DNA of 42,509 nt from Welwitschia mirabilis (Eukaryota; Gnetophyta; Gnetopsida; Welwitschiales): contig JBOZIK010000001.1 of the NCBI GenBank assembly GCA_051453625.1, forward strand, positions 116,246,595-116,289,103, written 5' to 3'. The notes under the pieces are model-generated. The model made no database searches and had not been told where the DNA came from. It saw only the letters and a program-made list of their open reading frames with translations. Positions 20,701 to 30,935 of this stretch are shown piece after piece (the stretch's first letter is position 1; each line of letters starts with the position of its first letter). A program made the position numbers and the translations under genes.

Positions 20701-22494
20701 CTGATAAAAACCATGTAGAAAAAACCATAATTGTGAGTCAATTTATTTTTTAAAAGATAAATCTAGAAGTTATAAAATAGGCTTATAAAACACATCACAT
20801 ATAAATTACAAGTAATACATAATGTGTATGAAAATTTTGAAAATTTTATGTTATGAAAACTCTAAATTAAGTTAAAATTTTTTTGAAAATGAGCCATAAA
20901 AATGGGTCTTCCCATAAAAAAAAAAAAAAAGGCAATACGTCCCATATTAGAAAATAAAGTAAAAAAGGTAAATGGGAGTGAGAAGGCAGGTAAAAGAGGA
21001 TAACTTTCCAAAATGAGATGTAAATCTAAGTAACATCAAATTTGAAAAAAAAATAAATCTATGAAATATTCCAACAAGTAAAGAAATGGAGTGGACAATA
21101 AGAATGTTTCATCACAGAAAGAACATGAGTAGTGCTTACAACACTAAAAATTTGAAAAACATTTATCTAAGTAAGAAATTATCTTTTATTAAATATGCTA
21201 AGAAAATATGGTAATGACTTTGAAATAACTAATCAAACCACAAAAGAAAACAAGAAGAATGAGCATAAGATAACACAAATAAAAGATAGCTCACTGATCT
21301 AATATTTTAACCTAGCAAACTCCCATAAAAGTAATCATAACATCACTTGATGTGAAAAATGCATGACTTAATGTACAAAAATTCAATTCAATAAGGCAGT
21401 GATTATGATGATGCTAGAGTAAAATGCTTTAAACAATGAATGATCAGATTAAAGAATTGCTCAAAAATAANNNNNNNNNNNNNNNNNNNNNNNNNNNNNN
21501 NNNNNNNNNNNNNNNNNNNNNNNNNNNNNNNNNNNNNNNNNNNNNNNNNNNNNNNNNNNNNNNNNNNNNNNNNNNNNNNNNNNNNNNNNNNNNNNNNNNN
21601 NNNNNNNNNNNNNNNNNNNNNNNNNNNNNNNNNNNNNNNNNNNNNNNNNNNNNNNNNNNNNNNNNNNNNNNNNNNNNNNNNNNNNNNNNNNNNNNNNNNN
21701 NNNNNNNNNNNNNNNNNNNNNNNNNNNNNNNNNNNNNNNNNNNNNNNNNNNNNNNNNNNNNNNNNNNNNNNNNNNNNNNNNNNNNNNNNNNNNNNNNNNN
21801 NNNNNNNNNNNNNNNNNNNNNNNNNNNNNNNNNNNNNNNNNNNNNNNNNNNNNNNNNNNNNNNNNNNNNNNNNNNNNNNNNNNNNNNNNNNNNNNNNNNN
21901 NNNNNNNNNNNNNNNNNNNNNNNNNNNNNNNNNNNNNNNNNNNNNNNNNNNNNNNNNNNNNNNNNNNNNNNNNNNNNNNNNNNNNNNNNNNNNNNNNNNN
22001 NNNNNNNNNNNNNNNNNNNNNNNNNNNNNNNNNNNNNNNNNNNNNNNNNNNNNNNNNNNNNNNNNNNNNNNNNNNNNNNNNNNNNNNNNNNNNNNNNNNN
22101 NNNNNNNNNNNNNNNNNNNNNNNAGTTCCCATAGCTATCATATTACAGTGCCAAATGCTACTCTAGAAAATATTTGCCCCAGTGTACTTGCAATAGGACA
22201 TCATGATGACCATGTTTTTGAGATATCATAAATATAAAATATCATGATCTTTATTTCACTCTTTTTTTCTTTTTTTAAAAATATAAAACAAAATAATATT
22301 CCACATAACCAAACACTTCAAAAGAAAAAGGTGAAAGTCATAAGATTAAGATAGAAAAGAACACTCTTAAATAATCTAAAACCCTTTCAACATTNNNNNN
22401 NNNNNNNNNNNNNNNNNNNNNNNNNNNNNNNNNNNNNNNNNNNNNNNNNNNNNNNNNNNNNNNNNNNNNNNNNNNNNNNNNNNNNNNNNNNNNN

Positions 22495-22615
22495 TTTAAA
22501 AATATAAAACAAAAAAATTTTCCACATAACCAAACACTTCAAAAGACAAAGGTGAAAGTCATAAGATTAAGATAGAAAAGAACACTCTTAAATAATCTAA
22601 AACCCTTTCAACATT
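22495..22615. repeat. Gap-flank duplicate of 22274-22394
   Basis: The 121 bases before the 100 N gap recur directly after it with few differences. This is an unmerged contig overlap. Confidence 0.8.
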
Positions 22616-22900
22616 GAGAAAAACATTAAAAATAAAGCATCTTTCTTCAATTAAAGTTCATATATGTGTAAATGTCCTAAGATTACTTACCACTAAAATG
22701 CCCAAGTCAAAAGACTAATCATAGAAATAAATACATAAATCAAGTTTGAAAGATGATCAAGTAGTGCCATAATAGTCTTTCAAAGGAAAAGACTAAGATA
22801 NNNNNNNNNNNNNNNNNNNNNNNNNNNNNNNNNNNNNNNNNNNNNNNNNNNNNNNNNNNNNNNNNNNNNNNNNNNNNNNNNNNNNNNNNNNNNNNNNNNN

Positions 22901-23019
22901 ATTACTTACCACTAAAATGCCCAAGTCAAAAGACTAATCATAGAAATAAATATATAAATCAAGTTTGAAAGATGATCAAGTAGTGTCATAACAGTCTTTC
23001 AAAGGAAAAGACTAAGATA
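22901..23019. repeat. Gap-flank duplicate of 22682-22800
   Basis: The 119 bases that end at the 100 N gap recur directly after it with about three differences. This is an unmerged contig overlap. Confidence 0.8.
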
Positions 23020-23948
23020 AAATTCAGACGGTTTGCTTCTAAAATTCCAAATTTTTGGCTATTTATTTCTTACAATTATCAAGTAGTTAAGTCAAAAATC
23101 TCAATAGAGCCATAAAAATGTATTTTCTCAAATAATAGAAAAGAAANNNNNNNNNNNNNNNNNNNNNNNNNNNNNNNNNNNNNNNNNNNNNNNNNNNNNN
23201 NNNNNNNNNNNNNNNNNNNNNNNNNNNNNNNNNNNNNNNNNNNNNNNNNNNNNNNNNNNNNNNNNNNNNNNNNNNNNNNNNNNNNNNNNNNNNNNNNNNN
23301 NNNNNNNNNNNNNNNNNNNNNCAAATATAAATAAAAACCTAAATCAAAAAATGAAAATAGAGACTCTCAAAATAGAAAACTAAAAAGAAAATTTTAAGAT
23401 AAGTAAATTTTATTCAAATCCTAAATCTAAAGCACAATTTGATCGAAAAATAAAGAAATAAAAACTAAGGATCTGCTTTGATCTCAAGATTTTTAGAGAT
23501 ATAAGGTCCAAACCAAAAATTCACTAATTGATAAAACATAAGAAATGAGAAATTATTTCCAAGTAAAATCAATTGGATGAAGAAAGAGGTAATAAATAGA
23601 ACTTTATGATGCCACATTAAAGCATAAATTTTGAAATTCAAAGGGAAGAGAAATGGTAAGTTAGGTAAAATATTTTTATTACATGTAAGAGTTTTATATT
23701 TATCATCATAAAGAAAATTACCTTCAAGTCCATTAAAAACATTTTTCTAATTAAAATTAAAATTATGATTTTTAACTTTTGGCTTATCTAATGGACAATC
23801 TCCTTCATAATCTTTCTTGAAAAGTTGGACTTCCTTGAATTTCTTCTTCATTCTTAAGTTGATCATTACAAAGCACATGCTCATTTGAGTTCATCTTTAT
23901 TTCTTTAAGTGGGTGATGTTGCAGGAACAAAATTGGTTTGATATTGCT

Positions 23949-24410
23949 TTAAATGTTTATTTCATCATTATCCAAATCTTTCTCAGCTATATCAAAGACT
24001 CTAATGGTAAACGTTCTATTTCGAAAATGAGATTTCATTATTCTTGCTCTTGTATTAATGATGCAGTGGGCTATTGCACAAAAGGCTCTACTTAGAAGTA
24101 AATGGTATCCTCTATTATGTTTAACTTCTATGATGATTATATCTATGGGATAGCAAGCCTCTTTTATTTGAATTATCAAATCTTTAATGATGCCTAACAA
24201 TTTTTTAACTAATATATCTGCTAATTCTAAGACAACCAAAGCAGGCCCTATTCTATCTGCCAAATAAAATCTCTTACAAATGTAAAGTAGCATAATATTA
24301 ACACTCACTCCAATGTTAATCAATGCTTTCCTAATATTTTTGTTTTCTTCCAAAGTAACATTCACTATTGCTGCTCTTGGATCTTTAAATTTGGGTGATT
24401 TTTGTAACAA
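23949..24410 (-). pseudogene. Unit B aspartic protease (longest intact frame)
   Basis: The minus strand is open for 153 codons. It reads KSPKFKDPRAAIVNVTL, then RKALINIGVSVNIML, ELADILVKKLLGIIKDL and LLSRAFCAIAHCIINT. These match the retropepsin order of LKDPGSFxIPCxIG, ALCDLGASVNLMP, LQLADRSxxxPxGIVEDV and ILGRPFLATxxAxIDV. The catalytic Asp of DLGAS is Asn and GRPF is SRAF, so it cannot be an active protease despite its open frame. In life the enzyme would cut the Gag-protease precursor in the particle. It is followed upstream by the gag linker and has no RT downstream. Open length is close to that of the normal domain plus tail. Confidence 0.8.
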
Positions 24411-25037
24411 TAAATTTATGAGGGATTGGGTAAGAAATACTTTGTTAGGGATAACTCGTTTATGTGTTCTTCTTATTTGGTCTTTCCATAATTTTGAGTA
24501 CCTAGGTTTTCCTGTAAACTTTCTAAAAAGATAAGTTTATGCTCACATTTTTCATCAAATCTTTTAAGTAATCATTGAAAGTTGAATTGCTGTTAAGCCT
24601 ATCCATCCAAGGGGTGGTTTGTTAAGAAGGATTCTTCTTTTTATTTTTGCCAAAACAAGGGAAGTTGTAATCTTCTAATATTTCAATGCCCTCTTCCTCT
24701 TCTTCTTAATCATTTCTAAAATTATTTTGGAAGGTGGAAAGTTTACATGGAGGAGGGTTTGTTTCTTATCCACTTTTTTCATAACCTTACAATATTTTCT
24801 TAGTTTATTTGGGTTTAATAAAGGTTGTATTTCTAAAGTTCCTTGAGGTCTTTAGTTTGTTAACATTTTTTATTGAAGGATTTTTATTAAGTTTTCAAGT
24901 TTGGCATTTGTTTCTTCACGAAATCTTCTAATTTAATCTATAAGATTTATGATTGGCTCATTTGGATGTTGATAATTGGATGAACTTGGTGGGTAGTTTA
25001 TGTTTTCGGATCGATTTCTATAAGGTTGAGAATTATT
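24411..25037 (-). pseudogene. Unit B Gag-protease linker
   Basis: This is the variable linker between knuckle and protease, homologous along its length to 34516-35230 in unit D and to 2466-2920 in T1. Acidic runs (minus-strand Glu/Asp-rich codons at about 24690-24710) are recognisable. The frame is broken by stops. Confidence 0.5.
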
Positions 25038-26229
25038 TTAAAAATGAGTGTTCAACCTTTGTTGTTCTTGATGGAAATTATAAGATAGTTGGTTGAAAGC
25101 ATAAATTTCTTCTTGAAATCTTTCTTTATATGTTGGCAAAAGAGGACAGTTTTTAGTGATGTGATAATTATCTTCACATAAGTCACAAGTTTGCATAATA
25201 TTTCTTTTAGTTGAAGTTTTAGCATCTAAGATCATTTCTGCATACTTCTCCAAGGTTGTTGTAAAATATTTCATGGGATTTATAGGATTGGATTCTACTT
25301 ATTTTTATTGTTTAATCTCTTTTAAGCCCTTGATGAATTAGCCTATAGTTTAATTTTCTTTATGTATTGATCAAGTTTAACTAACCTCCACAAATTCTTC
25401 TAATTTTGTCTAGGCATCTTCTAATGTAAGATTCATGAGTCTTCTACCAAAAGAAAAGTCTACTAGTTATTTTGTATAAGGAGTTAATTTACTATAAAAA
25501 AGATCTAGTTGTTCTACTCTTGAAATGGAATCTATTAGATCAAAGTGGATTGCTATAAAGAAATGTTCATAAGTAGAGGCATAATCTTCATTTAGTTTCT
25601 ATTAAAAGTTTATTACCTCCTTTTTTCTATTTCTCATGATTTCTTCACTAATGGATACTTTTACAAAGTTTTCATAGATTTGATTCCAAGTTTTTAGGTT
25701 TTTATGGGGTATTATTTTTAGCCAATTTTTCACTCTAACCTTTAATGCCATGGAAAATATTATCATATATGTTCTATTATTGATTTTTTTCTTTCCATTT
25801 CCCAAAATGAGGATTAGTTGTTCTATTTTTGCAATGTGTTGAAGGGGATCCTCATAATTTTCTCTATTAAAAGTTGGATAGGCATGTAAATTTTTGATCT
25901 CAACATCATCTCCTGAGGGTAGATCAAAATGGTTTGGAATCTCTCATTTCTTATTGGCTAACAATTCTCTAAGGGTGAGATTTGCATTAGGAGTACAAGA
26001 TTCTATGACTTATTTTTACTTAAGGGAGGCACTTGACATTGTGAATTTATTCTCTCCTTTCTATAGGATTTTCATTAATAAAATCTAATTCAAAAAAAAT
26101 AAATTCAGAAAAAGGATTGAGTGCACCTAAATATTATTTTTTCAATTTTTTTATATTTACCAGTTCTTCTTTAATATTCTTTTCTATTAGCAGCCTCTCT
26201 CTCTAATATTTCTTCTCTATGTTGATCAT
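25038..26229 (-). pseudogene. gag: Unit B gag with intact CCHC knuckle
   Basis: Gag would form the particle and bind element RNA. The start is taken at 26229 (ATGATCAACATAGAG on the minus strand), because unit C and unit D have ATG in the same aligned place. Three segments are readable: a TLRELL-like N-terminal block near 25960; the capsid segment GNGKKKINNRTYMIIFSMAL, KVRVKNWLKIIPHKNLKTW (25805-25602); and a knuckle, CDLCEDNYHITKNC (25187-25146), which keeps the C-x2-C-x4-H-x4-C spacing. The capsid text matches the plant gag FPFSLxxKAKxWLxxLPxxSIxTW. Stops and shifts separate the segments. Unlike its protease, its knuckle is undamaged. Confidence 0.75.
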
Positions 26230-26688
26230 ATCATAGCATCTTGCAAATAATAAACAATAAAAAATAGATTAAAAATGACAGACCATCATCCTGTTTGTCA
26301 TGAGGACAATAGAAGGGGTGACACACATAGAAACCAAAAAAATAAAAATAGAACTAAAACCAAAAATAGAAAGAAGAAAGCACAAAAAATAGGATTGTCA
26401 TCCACTTGGTCATCCAGACATCATAGAAGATGATATAAAGTAATTTATTTTAGAAAAATCACAACCAAAAAATAAAAGTAAAAGTAAAAATAGCAAACTA
26501 TTTTCCTGACTTTCATGGAGATGACAGAGGGGACGATCACTCTTTTTCTATAGAAAACCGAAACTAAAATATTACACATAGAAAACTTATAGATCCTAAT
26601 AAAATACACTACTGCATAGACAAAAGACCAAATAGAGGTTTGATATGCTCTTTTAAATGATGATAAACCTTATACTCCTCAATAGCCT
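26230..26688 (-). other. Unit B leader with three hairpin modules
   Basis: The leader between primer site and gag contains GTCATCC/GGATGAC-type modules at 26285-26322, 26397-26434 and 26501-26540. They are spaced about 110 bp apart, and the spacing is nearly the same in units C and D. In retroelements this is where packaging and dimerisation signals lie. Such a role is inferred. Confidence 0.55.
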
Positions 26689-26706
26689 TCCCTGGCAATG
26701 ACACCA
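26689..26706 (-). other. Unit B primer-binding site (tRNA-Asp)
   Basis: The minus strand reads TGGTGTCATTGCCAGGGA, three bases from the LTR2 end. It differs from TGGCGCCGTTGCCGGGGA, the complement of plant tRNA-Asp 3' end, only at four bases, all C-to-T or G-to-A, and three of the four fall in CpG of the ancestral site. It is the best-kept primer site in the window. Confidence 0.8.
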
Positions 26707-26709
26707 AGA

Positions 26710-27766
26710 TATTGCAGTGTGTATTTATGCAAGATTTTACATTTAAAGAGATCCTATTATTTATAACCAAAATAGATATCTTACACAATACATCACATTA
26801 GTATAGTGGGAGTTAACCCAAAATGTCGTATCCACATTGAAGTCTATGAGTATGAAACTCAGGTTACTTTGCAAATGAAACTAAGAACCAAGAATAAATA
26901 ATAATGCAAGGAAATAAAGATATAATGCAAGATGCAAGATGTAATCTAAACTAACATGCAATGTAAAAATAACCCTAATTCTACTTACTTTTAGCCTTAA
27001 TAAAGGCTGCCCTTGATGATCTATGTCATCTAAGAAATTATCATTAGATCAAGAGTAATTATAAACCATAAGGGTAATCAGAAAATATAAGATGCAAACA
27101 CAAAAATAAAATTAAGTTTTACATTAAAAGAGTAATAGCATCTGAGTTATAAAATAGTTTGGTCTCAATGAAGGATATATAGCCCTCCACTAAGTGTACA
27201 TTTTTTTGTAACACATATAGATGGATCTCCCATCCTTCGACCCCCTATCATGAGGATTTATGGTGCAATGAATATGAGAAATAAAGTTGAAGAGGGACTT
27301 ATTTATAAGAAAATACAATAGAAAAGGATAAATGGTAGGTGTGATCATAAATGACTCAGAAATGGACAAAATAGTTACATGTCACTATCAGAGTCGGTTA
27401 CATATCAGTGTCATTCGGGCTATCATCTTCTGGATGACAATGGGGATGATAGTACATAGTAAAATATTCTCAAAATGATTACTCAGCAGTTCACATCAGC
27501 AGTGGTCATTTTGGATGACAATGGGTACAATGGTCTTCTTTAATCATTTCCTTGAAGAGAACTTAGCATTTTTGTCATTAATCCTTCTTCAAAGTTCTGT
27601 GAATTAGAAAATGCCTTTAATACATTAAATTTGTATAAGAATTGCACTTTTCTGAGATTTCCTCTTGTATCTCTAAAATCCTCAGGATTACACTTAAATT
27701 TAAATAAAATTCATGCAAAATAACTCATAAAACCCTATTAAATAACCTTAAATTGGTAGCACAACA
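26710..27766 (-). mobile_element. T-family LTR2 (shared by units B and C)
   Basis: It begins TATTGCAGTGTG (TG changed to TA) and ends GCACAACA. The primer site of unit B lies on its left and the polypurine tract of unit C on its right, without any N between. It is clearly more different from LTR1, LTR3 and LTR4 than these are from each other, for example in its first 100 bases. TATA box at 27298-27307; modules at about 27409-27452 and 27504-27534. Confidence 0.8.
27298..27307 (-). promoter_or_regulatory. LTR2 TATA box
   Basis: The minus strand reads TATAAATAAG, at the same relative place as in the other LTRs of the family. Confidence 0.65.
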
Positions 27767-27786
27767 TAGCCCCCCACTTAGCCTTT
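27767..27786 (-). other. Unit C polypurine tract
   Basis: The minus strand reads AAAGGCTAAGTGGGGGGCTA directly before LTR2. It is the best-kept tract of the array and proves that unit C starts here, on the far side of LTR2 from unit B's primer site. Confidence 0.75.
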
Positions 27787-28188
27787 ATTAGTCCCTAATA
27801 AAAACTATGTAGAAAAATCATAATTATGAGCCAATTTGTTTTTCAAAAGATAAATATAGAATTTATAAAATAGGCTCATAAAACACATCACATGGGCAAG
27901 TAATAAGTAATGCATAAAGTGTATAAAAAATTTAAAAATTTTATATTATAAAAGATCTAAATTAAGTTGAAAAATTTTTAAAAATGAGTCATGAAAATGT
28001 GTCTCTACCTTCCTTTCCCTGCCTTCCTTCCCTAAAATAAAAATTAATATGTCTCATATTGGAAAATAAAGTGAAGAAAGTAAATTGAAGTGAGAAGGTA
28101 ACTAAAAGAGGACAACTTTCCAAAATGAAGTGTAAAGCTGAGTAATGTTAGATTTAAAAAAATATAGAGATATGAAATATTTTGATAG
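27787..28188 (-). other. Unit C low-coding start, cut by gap
   Basis: It is homologous to 20701-21120 and 30933-31325. A purine-rich run on the minus strand (28003-28033, built of GGAAGG and GGGAAAGG blocks) is longer here than in the other units. The sequence stops at a 100 N gap. Confidence 0.55.
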
Positions 28189-28288
28189 NNNNNNNNNNNN
28201 NNNNNNNNNNNNNNNNNNNNNNNNNNNNNNNNNNNNNNNNNNNNNNNNNNNNNNNNNNNNNNNNNNNNNNNNNNNNNNNNNNNNNNNN
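28189..28288. other. Assembly gap of arbitrary size inside unit C
   Basis: A 100 N placeholder. In units B and D the two flanks of this gap are about 4.0 kb apart (21075 to 25138; 31323 to 35293). The gap therefore either stands for about 4 kb of unseen sequence, including the unit C protease, or joins two contigs that are not neighbours. Confidence 0.7.
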
Positions 28289-29382
28289 AAAAGAGGACAG
28301 TTTTTAGTGATGTGATAATTATCTTCACATAAGTCACAAGTTTGCATAATATTTCTTTCAGTTGAAGTTTTAGCATCTAAGATCATTTCTGCATACTTCT
28401 CCAAGGTTGTTGTAAAATATTTTATGGGATTTATAGGATTAGATTCTACCTCTTTTTATTATTTAACCTATTTTAAATCCTTAATGAGTTGTCCTATAAT
28501 TTGATTTTTTTTTAAGTGTTGACTAGGTTTAACTAACCTCCACAAGTTCTTCTAATTTTATCCAGGCATCTTGTAATATAAAGTTCATGAGGTTTCCTCC
28601 ATAAGAGAAATCTATAAGTTGTTTTATGTGGGAAGTCAATCCACTATAAAAATGGTCTAGCTGTTCTATGCTTAAAAAGGCATGTACTAGATTAGAGTGA
28701 ACTACTATAAAGAAACATTCATAAGTACAGACGTAATCTTCATGTGGTTTTTGTTGGAAGTTTATTACCTCTTTATTCCTTTTTTTCATGGTTTCTTCAC
28801 TCATGAATCTCTTTACAAAGGTTTCTTGGATTTGATCCCATGTTTTTAAGCTTTTGTAGGGTATAGCTTTTAGCCAAAGTTTTGCCTTACCCTTTAATGT
28901 CATGGGAAATATTATCATACATATTTTATCTATTATTTTTTTCTTTCCATTTTCCAAGGTGAGGATAAGTTTTTCAATGTCTCCAATGTGTTGAAGAGGA
29001 TCCTCATCATCTTCTCCACTAAAAATTAGGTAGGCATGTAAATTTTTAATTTCAACATCATCTTCTAGAGGTAGGTTAAAAGGTGTTTGAATTTATCTTT
29101 TTTATTGGATAATAATTCTCTAAGGGTGAGGTTTGAATTAGGGGTAGAAAATTCTATGATTTGTTTTTGCTTACGAGAGGCACTTAACATTGTAAATTGG
29201 TTCTCTCCTTCTATAGGATTTTCATTAAGAAAATCTGATTCAGAAAAAATAAATTCAGAAGGACGATTGAGTGCATCTGAATATTGTTTTTCAAATTCAT
29301 TTTCTATATTAACTTGTCCTTATTTGATATTCTTTTCTATCAGCTACTTTTTTCTCAGATATCTTTTCTCTATGTTGGCCAT
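28289..29382 (-). pseudogene. gag: Unit C gag, best-preserved copy
   Basis: The start is taken at 29382 (ATGGCCAACATAGAG on the minus strand), aligned with the starts in B and D. Blocks in order are an N-terminal region with NLTLRELLS (about 29110-29130), MENGKKKIIDKICMIIFPM, then LKGKAKLWLKAIPYKSLKTW, DQIQETFVKRFMSEE and HFYSGLTSHIKQLIDFSYGG, in an open frame of 142 codons (28957-28529), and the knuckle CDLCEDNYHITKNC (about 28337-28296). These match FPFSLKxKAKxWLxxLPxxSIxTWxxxxxxFxxKF and FYxGLxxxxxxxIDxxxGG of plant gag. Stops occur near the N-terminus and between the capsid frame and the knuckle. The contig begins at the knuckle, so the rest of the unit is not seen. Confidence 0.8.
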
Positions 29383-29838
29383 ATCATAGCATCCTATAAT
29401 AGTAAACAACCAAAAATAAGATCAAAAATAATAGACCATTTACCTATCTGACGTGGGGACGATAGAAGGGATGATACACATAGAATTCTAAAAAATAGAA
29501 ATAGAACCAAAACTGAAAATAGAAAGTAAAAAACATAGAAAACAGGCCTGTCATCCACCTAGTCATATGGACATCATATGAGATAATAGAAACTAATTTA
29601 TTTTAGAAAAATCACAATCCAAAGATAAAATCAAAAACAAAAATAGGACACTGTTATAACAGAGGGGACAAACACTAATTTTTCAAAAAACTGAAAATGA
29701 AAAAAAACTAAAACTAAAAAGCTACACATAGAAAACCTACAGCTCCTAATAAGATACAACATTACATAGACAAATAACTGAATAGAAATCTGATATATTT
29801 ATCTAAATTATGATAATCCTTATACTCCTTAATAGACT
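29383..29838 (-). other. Unit C leader with hairpin modules
   Basis: Modules lie at 29437-29475 and 29548-29590, and a shortened one at about 29650-29675. The first keeps CCTATC and GATAGAAGG around GACGTGGGGAC. The offsets match those in B and D. Confidence 0.5.
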
Positions 29839-29856
29839 TCCCCTATAATAGTGCTA
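29839..29856 (-). other. Unit C primer-binding site (degenerate)
   Basis: The minus strand reads TAGCACTATTATAGGGGA, three bases from LTR3. Against TGGCGCCGTTGCCGGGGA it has six transitions and one transversion. Confidence 0.6.
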
Positions 29857-29859
29857 AAA

Positions 29860-30914
29860 TGTTATTGTGTATATTTATGCAAGTTCTTAGGCTCAAAGGG
29901 ATTATGTTAATTATAAAGTAAATAAATATCTTACATAACACAACACATTAGTCTGAGTGAAAGTAGACTCAAAATGTCATATTCTCATTAAAGTCTATAA
30001 ATATGAGACTTGGGTTGCTTTGCAAATGAATACTAGGAACTAGAAATAAAGAATAATGCAAAGAAATAAAATGTACAATGCACAATACAACTATTCTAAA
30101 TGCAAATGCAAAAATAGAACTAACTCTACTTACTTTCAGCCTTAATAAAGGTTGTCTTTGATAATCTGTATCACCCAAGAAATTATTACCAAATCAAGGG
30201 CAATATAGAATATAAGGGTCATAAGAAAATCTAACATGTAAATATGAAAATAAAACAAGGTTTTTGTATTAAATATTAATAAGCATTTTAGTTACAAAAT
30301 AGTTGGGTCTCAATGGAAGATACACAGCCCTCCACTAAGTGCATGTCTTTCTGCGATGCTTAAGATGGATTTCTTACCCTTTGCTTTTCTGTCACGAGAA
30401 TGTCTAGTGCAACAAAGATGAGAAGGAGAATCGAAGGGGGACTTATTTATAATAAAATACAGCAGAAAAGGACAAATGATAAGTGTAGTTAGACACACTC
30501 ATAAATGACTCAGAAAGGGACAAAACGGTCAAAGGAATCTATCAGAGTCAATTACATGTCAGTGTCATCTAGATGATAGTGGAGATAATAGTAAATTATA
30601 GAATATTTCCAAAGTAATAACTCAGCAGTCCACATCAACAGTCGTCATTCTGCTTGTCGTCGGGATGATGAAGAGGACAATGGTTTTTTTTTTTTTTTTT
30701 TGAGGATAAACTTATAATTTTTGTTATGAATCTTTATTCATAGCTCTATGCATCAAAAAGTTCCTTTAATATGTTAAATTTGGATAAGAATGGTACTTTT
30801 TTAAGATTTCCTCTTGTATCTCCAAAATATTTATAATTGCATATAAACCTGTATAAAAGTCCTGCAAAACAACTCATAAATCCCATTAAATATCCATAAA
30901 TTAGCAGTGCAACA
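29860..30914 (-). mobile_element. T-family LTR3 (shared by units C and D)
   Basis: It begins TGTTATTGTGTATATTT and ends AGTGCAACA. The primer site of unit C is on its left and the polypurine tract of unit D on its right, in one gap-free contig. TATA box at 30442-30451; modules at about 30562-30592 and 30641-30682, the latter followed by an 18-base T run. Open minus-strand frames inside it (30178-29969, 30498-30310) have no family match and are chance. Confidence 0.8.
30442..30451 (-). promoter_or_regulatory. LTR3 TATA box
   Basis: The minus strand reads TATAAATAAG at the conserved position. Confidence 0.65.
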
Positions 30915-30935
30915 TAGCCCCTCCACTTAGCCTTT
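30915..30935 (-). other. Unit D polypurine tract
   Basis: The minus strand reads AAGTGGAGGGGCTA before LTR3, one base different from and one longer than the LTR2 tract. Confidence 0.7.

Larger units (their letters stand above)
20701..23948 (-). other. Unit B low-coding region between protease and LTR
   Basis: Autonomous Ty3/gypsy elements carry RT, RNase H and integrase here. I saw no RT motif, RNase H motif or integrase motif on either strand. The same low-coding sequence is present in unit D (30933-34107), so its lack of pol is a family trait, not damage to one copy. Gaps occupy 21471-22123, 22395-22494, 22801-22900 and 23147-23321, and the second and third are flanked by duplicated contig ends. 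A minus-strand reading of 23900-23950 continues for a few residues beyond protease before stopping. Confidence 0.6.

Noticed and set aside
21436-22231. Long open frames on both strands
   Set aside because: They exist only because N bases contain no stop codons. The readable ends carry no coding signal.
23913-24095. Plus-strand open frame of 60 codons and another at 24313-24534
   Set aside because: Both are antisense to the unit B protease and linker.
30684-30701. Long T run as a LINE or SINE tail
   Set aside because: It lies inside LTR3 at a site where the other LTRs have a short T run, so it is local slippage and not a retroposon tail.
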